NCBI GenBank assembly: GCA_964251665.1
Contig: CAXUKO010000025.1
Coordinates: 1-64,000 of the forward strand
Length of the DNA stretch: 64,000 nt
DNA from: JBBQLG01 sp964251665
GTDB taxonomy: Bacteria > Bacteroidota > Bacteroidia > Cytophagales > Spirosomataceae
Direction of reading: 5' to 3'
The position numbers and the translations under genes are program-made. A model generated the notes under the pieces. The model was not told the DNA's origin. It saw only the letters and a program-made list of their open reading frames with translations, and made no database searches. Below are positions 62,128-64,000 of this stretch, piece by piece (position 1 is the stretch's first letter; each line of letters opens with the position of its first letter).

Positions 62128-64000
62128 TTATTTTTTCTGCTGCGACAGGAAAGTAATTAGTGAGGCAAACTCTTCGTACGATAAGCCATTGGCCAGTCCG
62201 GTGGGCATCATGGAGGTTTCCATTTCTTTCCGGCTCAGGATGTTGGCGGCTTTTATGGAATACACCTGCCCGGTAATATCGCGCAGGACCACTTTATCCG
62301 CAGACTCTTCAGTGACAAAACCCATGTAGCTTTTATTGCCTTTGGCGGTGATAACGACCGATGCAAAGCCCTGCGAGATAGATGCATTGGGTTTGAGGAT
62401 GGATTCCGCAATTTGCTCCCGACTCATAATAGAGCCAATCTGCCCCATAAATGGGCCTTTCATCGTTTCGCCCCGGGTCAGACTGTGGCAGGCCACGCAG
62501 CCTTGCCGGGCAAACAGCGTTTTACCGAGAGCGGCATCACCTTTAATTTTATCCATCGCCAGCATCACATCTTCAATGGACGATTCGCCAATCTGCCCTT
62601 TTTTGTTTTTGATCGTTTCCAGATCTACTTTAACTTCTTCCTTAGCCGCAACGGTTTCGTCCCCGCCGAAGTCAGCAATGCCCATCCGGTGCCGACTATT
62701 CAACTCCGCGAAGAAGGGCTTATCGTTCGATTTGCCCCATTCCGCCAGCAGGAAGTTACGGATGACGGGAGAAGCTTCCCACTCAACCGCGTTGTAGTAA
62801 GGACCGTGCGTATCCGGCCGGGTGCTCCACCAGGTAGAACCGTCGTAATCCGCTTCTTTTTTGTAGAGTCTCGACAGGGTAACCAGCATCTGCCGTTTCA
62901 CCGCTTCATCGTTCGCCTGCCCGTAGGCGGTTATTAACCCGCTTACGGCTTTAGGATCGTGCATATACCGCAAGGCCCAAAGGGCAATCGTTGAATTTTC
63001 GGTATTGAGCGCACGAACGCAGGCATCAACGGCCTGCAGGCTTACCAGCGCACGAACCGCCAGGTGGGCCGGTATAATGGCTGAATTAGGCGTGGCATGT
63101 GGCCCTTCGGTACCTTTGGCGGGTGCCACAAACGAGGCCGGCACCTTCACCTGCAGCAGAGCAGGAGCGGCTTCTGGCCTCCCCAGACGGCCCAAACCGA
63201 TAATAGCGATTGACTGAACGCGGGGAGAAGCATCGGTGAGCCCTTTTAAGAAGGGGTCGATGGGTACCTGGGCCACATTCGGTTTGCGGTCTGACAAAGC
63301 CCGCAGCGCAAACTCCCGCACGTCGTTATCCTGCGTCAGCGTGACCAGTTTGTCGATGCCGCTGGTACCCGCTACCTGGGCATATGTAAAAATCCCGGCC
63401 ACCCGGCTGTACAGCGGTAATGCCTTGTCAGCCGCAACGGCCCAGACCGCATTTGCCACTTCCCGGGCCGGGCGACTCAATAACTCCTGCTGAGCGGCTA
63501 ACCGCACCACCCCGTTATTGGCTTTCAGCAACGACGCCAGTTCGGCCAGAGTCGCTTTTTTGACGGATGAGAAAGGTTTGTACGTCCAGTTTCTAGGGAC
63601 TACCCGGACCACAAAGCCTTTTCCGGGGTTTCCCGTGTAGCCCGCTCCGTCCCAGGCAGAAAGGTAAGCCCGGCCGGACGCATCAACATCTACATCGGTG
63701 ATTTGGGGTAGTTTAATAAACTCTTCTTCCTGCTGGGTGAAACTGGCCGCGTCTGCCGTTACGCGATGCACAAACAACTGGCTCCGGCCCCAATCGGCCA
63801 TCATGGGTACGTGGTTGTATTTGTCGGGCCAGGTCGGATCGTCCATGAACAGGGCACCCGTGCCGGAGCCGCCCCCAACATCGACCAGCGCCGGGATGAT
63901 CTCGTCCGTAAACTGTTTAAACAGGACCGGGTAGCCGTACTCCCCCGACTGAATCTGGTTCGAAAAACGGATATTCCAGCCGCCCCCATCGTTGGTATTG
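62128..64000 (-). CDS. HEAT-repeat, c-type cytochrome protein (partial)
   Basis: The frame is open to the window edge; upstream of the Met at 63846 it continues as DEIIPALVDVGGGSG and GGGWNIRFSNQIQSGEYGY, so the N-terminus lies outside. Order: the end of a propeller/PQQ-like dehydrogenase domain (MADWGRSQLFVHRVT, ITDVDVDASGRAYLSAWDG), a HEAT-like helical repeat zone (SIAIIGLGRLGRPEAAPALL), and a C-terminal cytochrome c domain with heme motif CVACH. This architecture matches the PVC-type heme-binding domain proteins (DUF7133-like membrane-bound dehydrogenases). An electron-transferring periplasmic dehydrogenase, substrate unknown. At least 623 residues. Confidence 0.88.
   Translation of the reverse strand, partial: NTNDGGGWNIRFSNQIQSGEYGYPVLFKQFTDEIIPALVDVGGGSGTGALFMDDPTWPDKYNHVPMMADWGRSQLFVHRVTADAASFTQQEEEFIKLPQITDVDVDASGRAYLSAWDGAGYTGNPGKGFVVRVVPRNWTYKPFSSVKKATLAELASLLKANNGVVRLAAQQELLSRPAREVANAVWAVAADKALPLYSRVAGIFTYAQVAGTSGIDKLVTLTQDNDVREFALRALSDRKPNVAQVPIDPFLKGLTDASPRVQSIAIIGLGRLGRPEAAPALLQVKVPASFVAPAKGTEGPHATPNSAIIPAHLAVRALVSLQAVDACVRALNTENSTIALWALRYMHDPKAVSGLITAYGQANDEAVKRQMLVTLSRLYKKEADYDGSTWWSTRPDTHGPYYNAVEWEASPVIRNFLLAEWGKSNDKPFFAELNSRHRMGIADFGGDETVAAKEEVKVDLETIKNKKGQIGESSIEDVMLAMDKIKGDAALGKTLFARQGCVACHSLTRGETMKGPFMGQIGSIMSREQIAESILKPNASISQGFASVVITAKGNKSYMGFVTEESADKVVLRDITGQVYSIKAANILSRKEMETSMMPTGLANGLSYEEFASLITFLSQQKK

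Overview
The window looks like a chromosome segment of a Bacteroidota member from the Cytophagales, most like the Spirosoma/Larkinella group. The evidence is two SusC/SusD pairs, a hybrid two-component system, an ECF sigma/FecR regulator pair, TAnnTTTG-type -7 boxes, few Shine-Dalgarno sites, and a fragment of a type IX secretion sorting domain. The genus is inference. Most of the window is GC-rich (visibly above 50 percent). The first 3.8 kb is AT-rich.

Layout. (1) 1-3.8 kb is an AT-rich accessory island: a tyrosine integrase cut by the window start, two divergent helix-turn-helix genes around a perfect 16-bp palindrome, and a TIR-domain protein with an unrecognised C-terminal half. It is the best candidate here for an undescribed (probably anti-phage) system. 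(2) 3.8-10.4 kb, minus strand: a propeller histidine kinase, then an amidohydrolase, DUF1624 membrane protein and GNAT run. (3) 10.5-19.1 kb is a decaying zone. It holds a dead AAA/DUF4143 ATPase, an internally deleted proline-iminopeptidase-like lipoprotein, a headless intradiol-dioxygenase fragment, a tandem family of small NTF2-like (DUF4440/SnoaL) exported proteins (one frameshifted), an NAD-dependent epimerase-like protein, a LytTR response regulator and a dead PIN toxin. (4) 19.5-35.8 kb: a 1.4 kb-residue hybrid two-component regulator, an outer-membrane barrel protein, DUF2306 and DUF418 membrane proteins, a CocE/NonD hydrolase and a D-aminoacylase-like amidohydrolase, mixed with four more broken genes. 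(5) 35.8-48.6 kb is a sugar-acid utilisation locus: an AraC regulator divergent from manD, SDR, MFS sugar porter, SMP-30 lactonase, GH2 hydrolase, susC and susD. (6) 49.0-58.8 kb: ECF sigma, FecR anti-sigma, STN-type SusC and SusD, then a GMC oxidoreductase with its gluconate-2-dehydrogenase-subunit-3 partner. (7) 58.8-61.6 kb, minus strand: a malonate operon, matB-madL-madM. (8) 61.7-64 kb: a small secreted protein and a HEAT-repeat c-type cytochrome protein that runs off the window.

How the genes fit together. Locus 5 would release a hexuronide (GH2), import it (SusCD, MFS), open lactones (SMP-30) and dehydrate an aldonic acid (ManD). Locus 6 is a typical trans-envelope signalling set in which the STN domain of SusC talks to FecR and the sigma factor. 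Locus 7 imports malonate and makes malonyl-CoA.

A striking background feature is the number of recently broken genes between 10.5 and 35.7 kb (in-frame stops, 1-nt frameshifts, internal deletions). Without reads, sequencing error cannot be separated from real decay, but several lesions are large deletions that base-call errors cannot explain.
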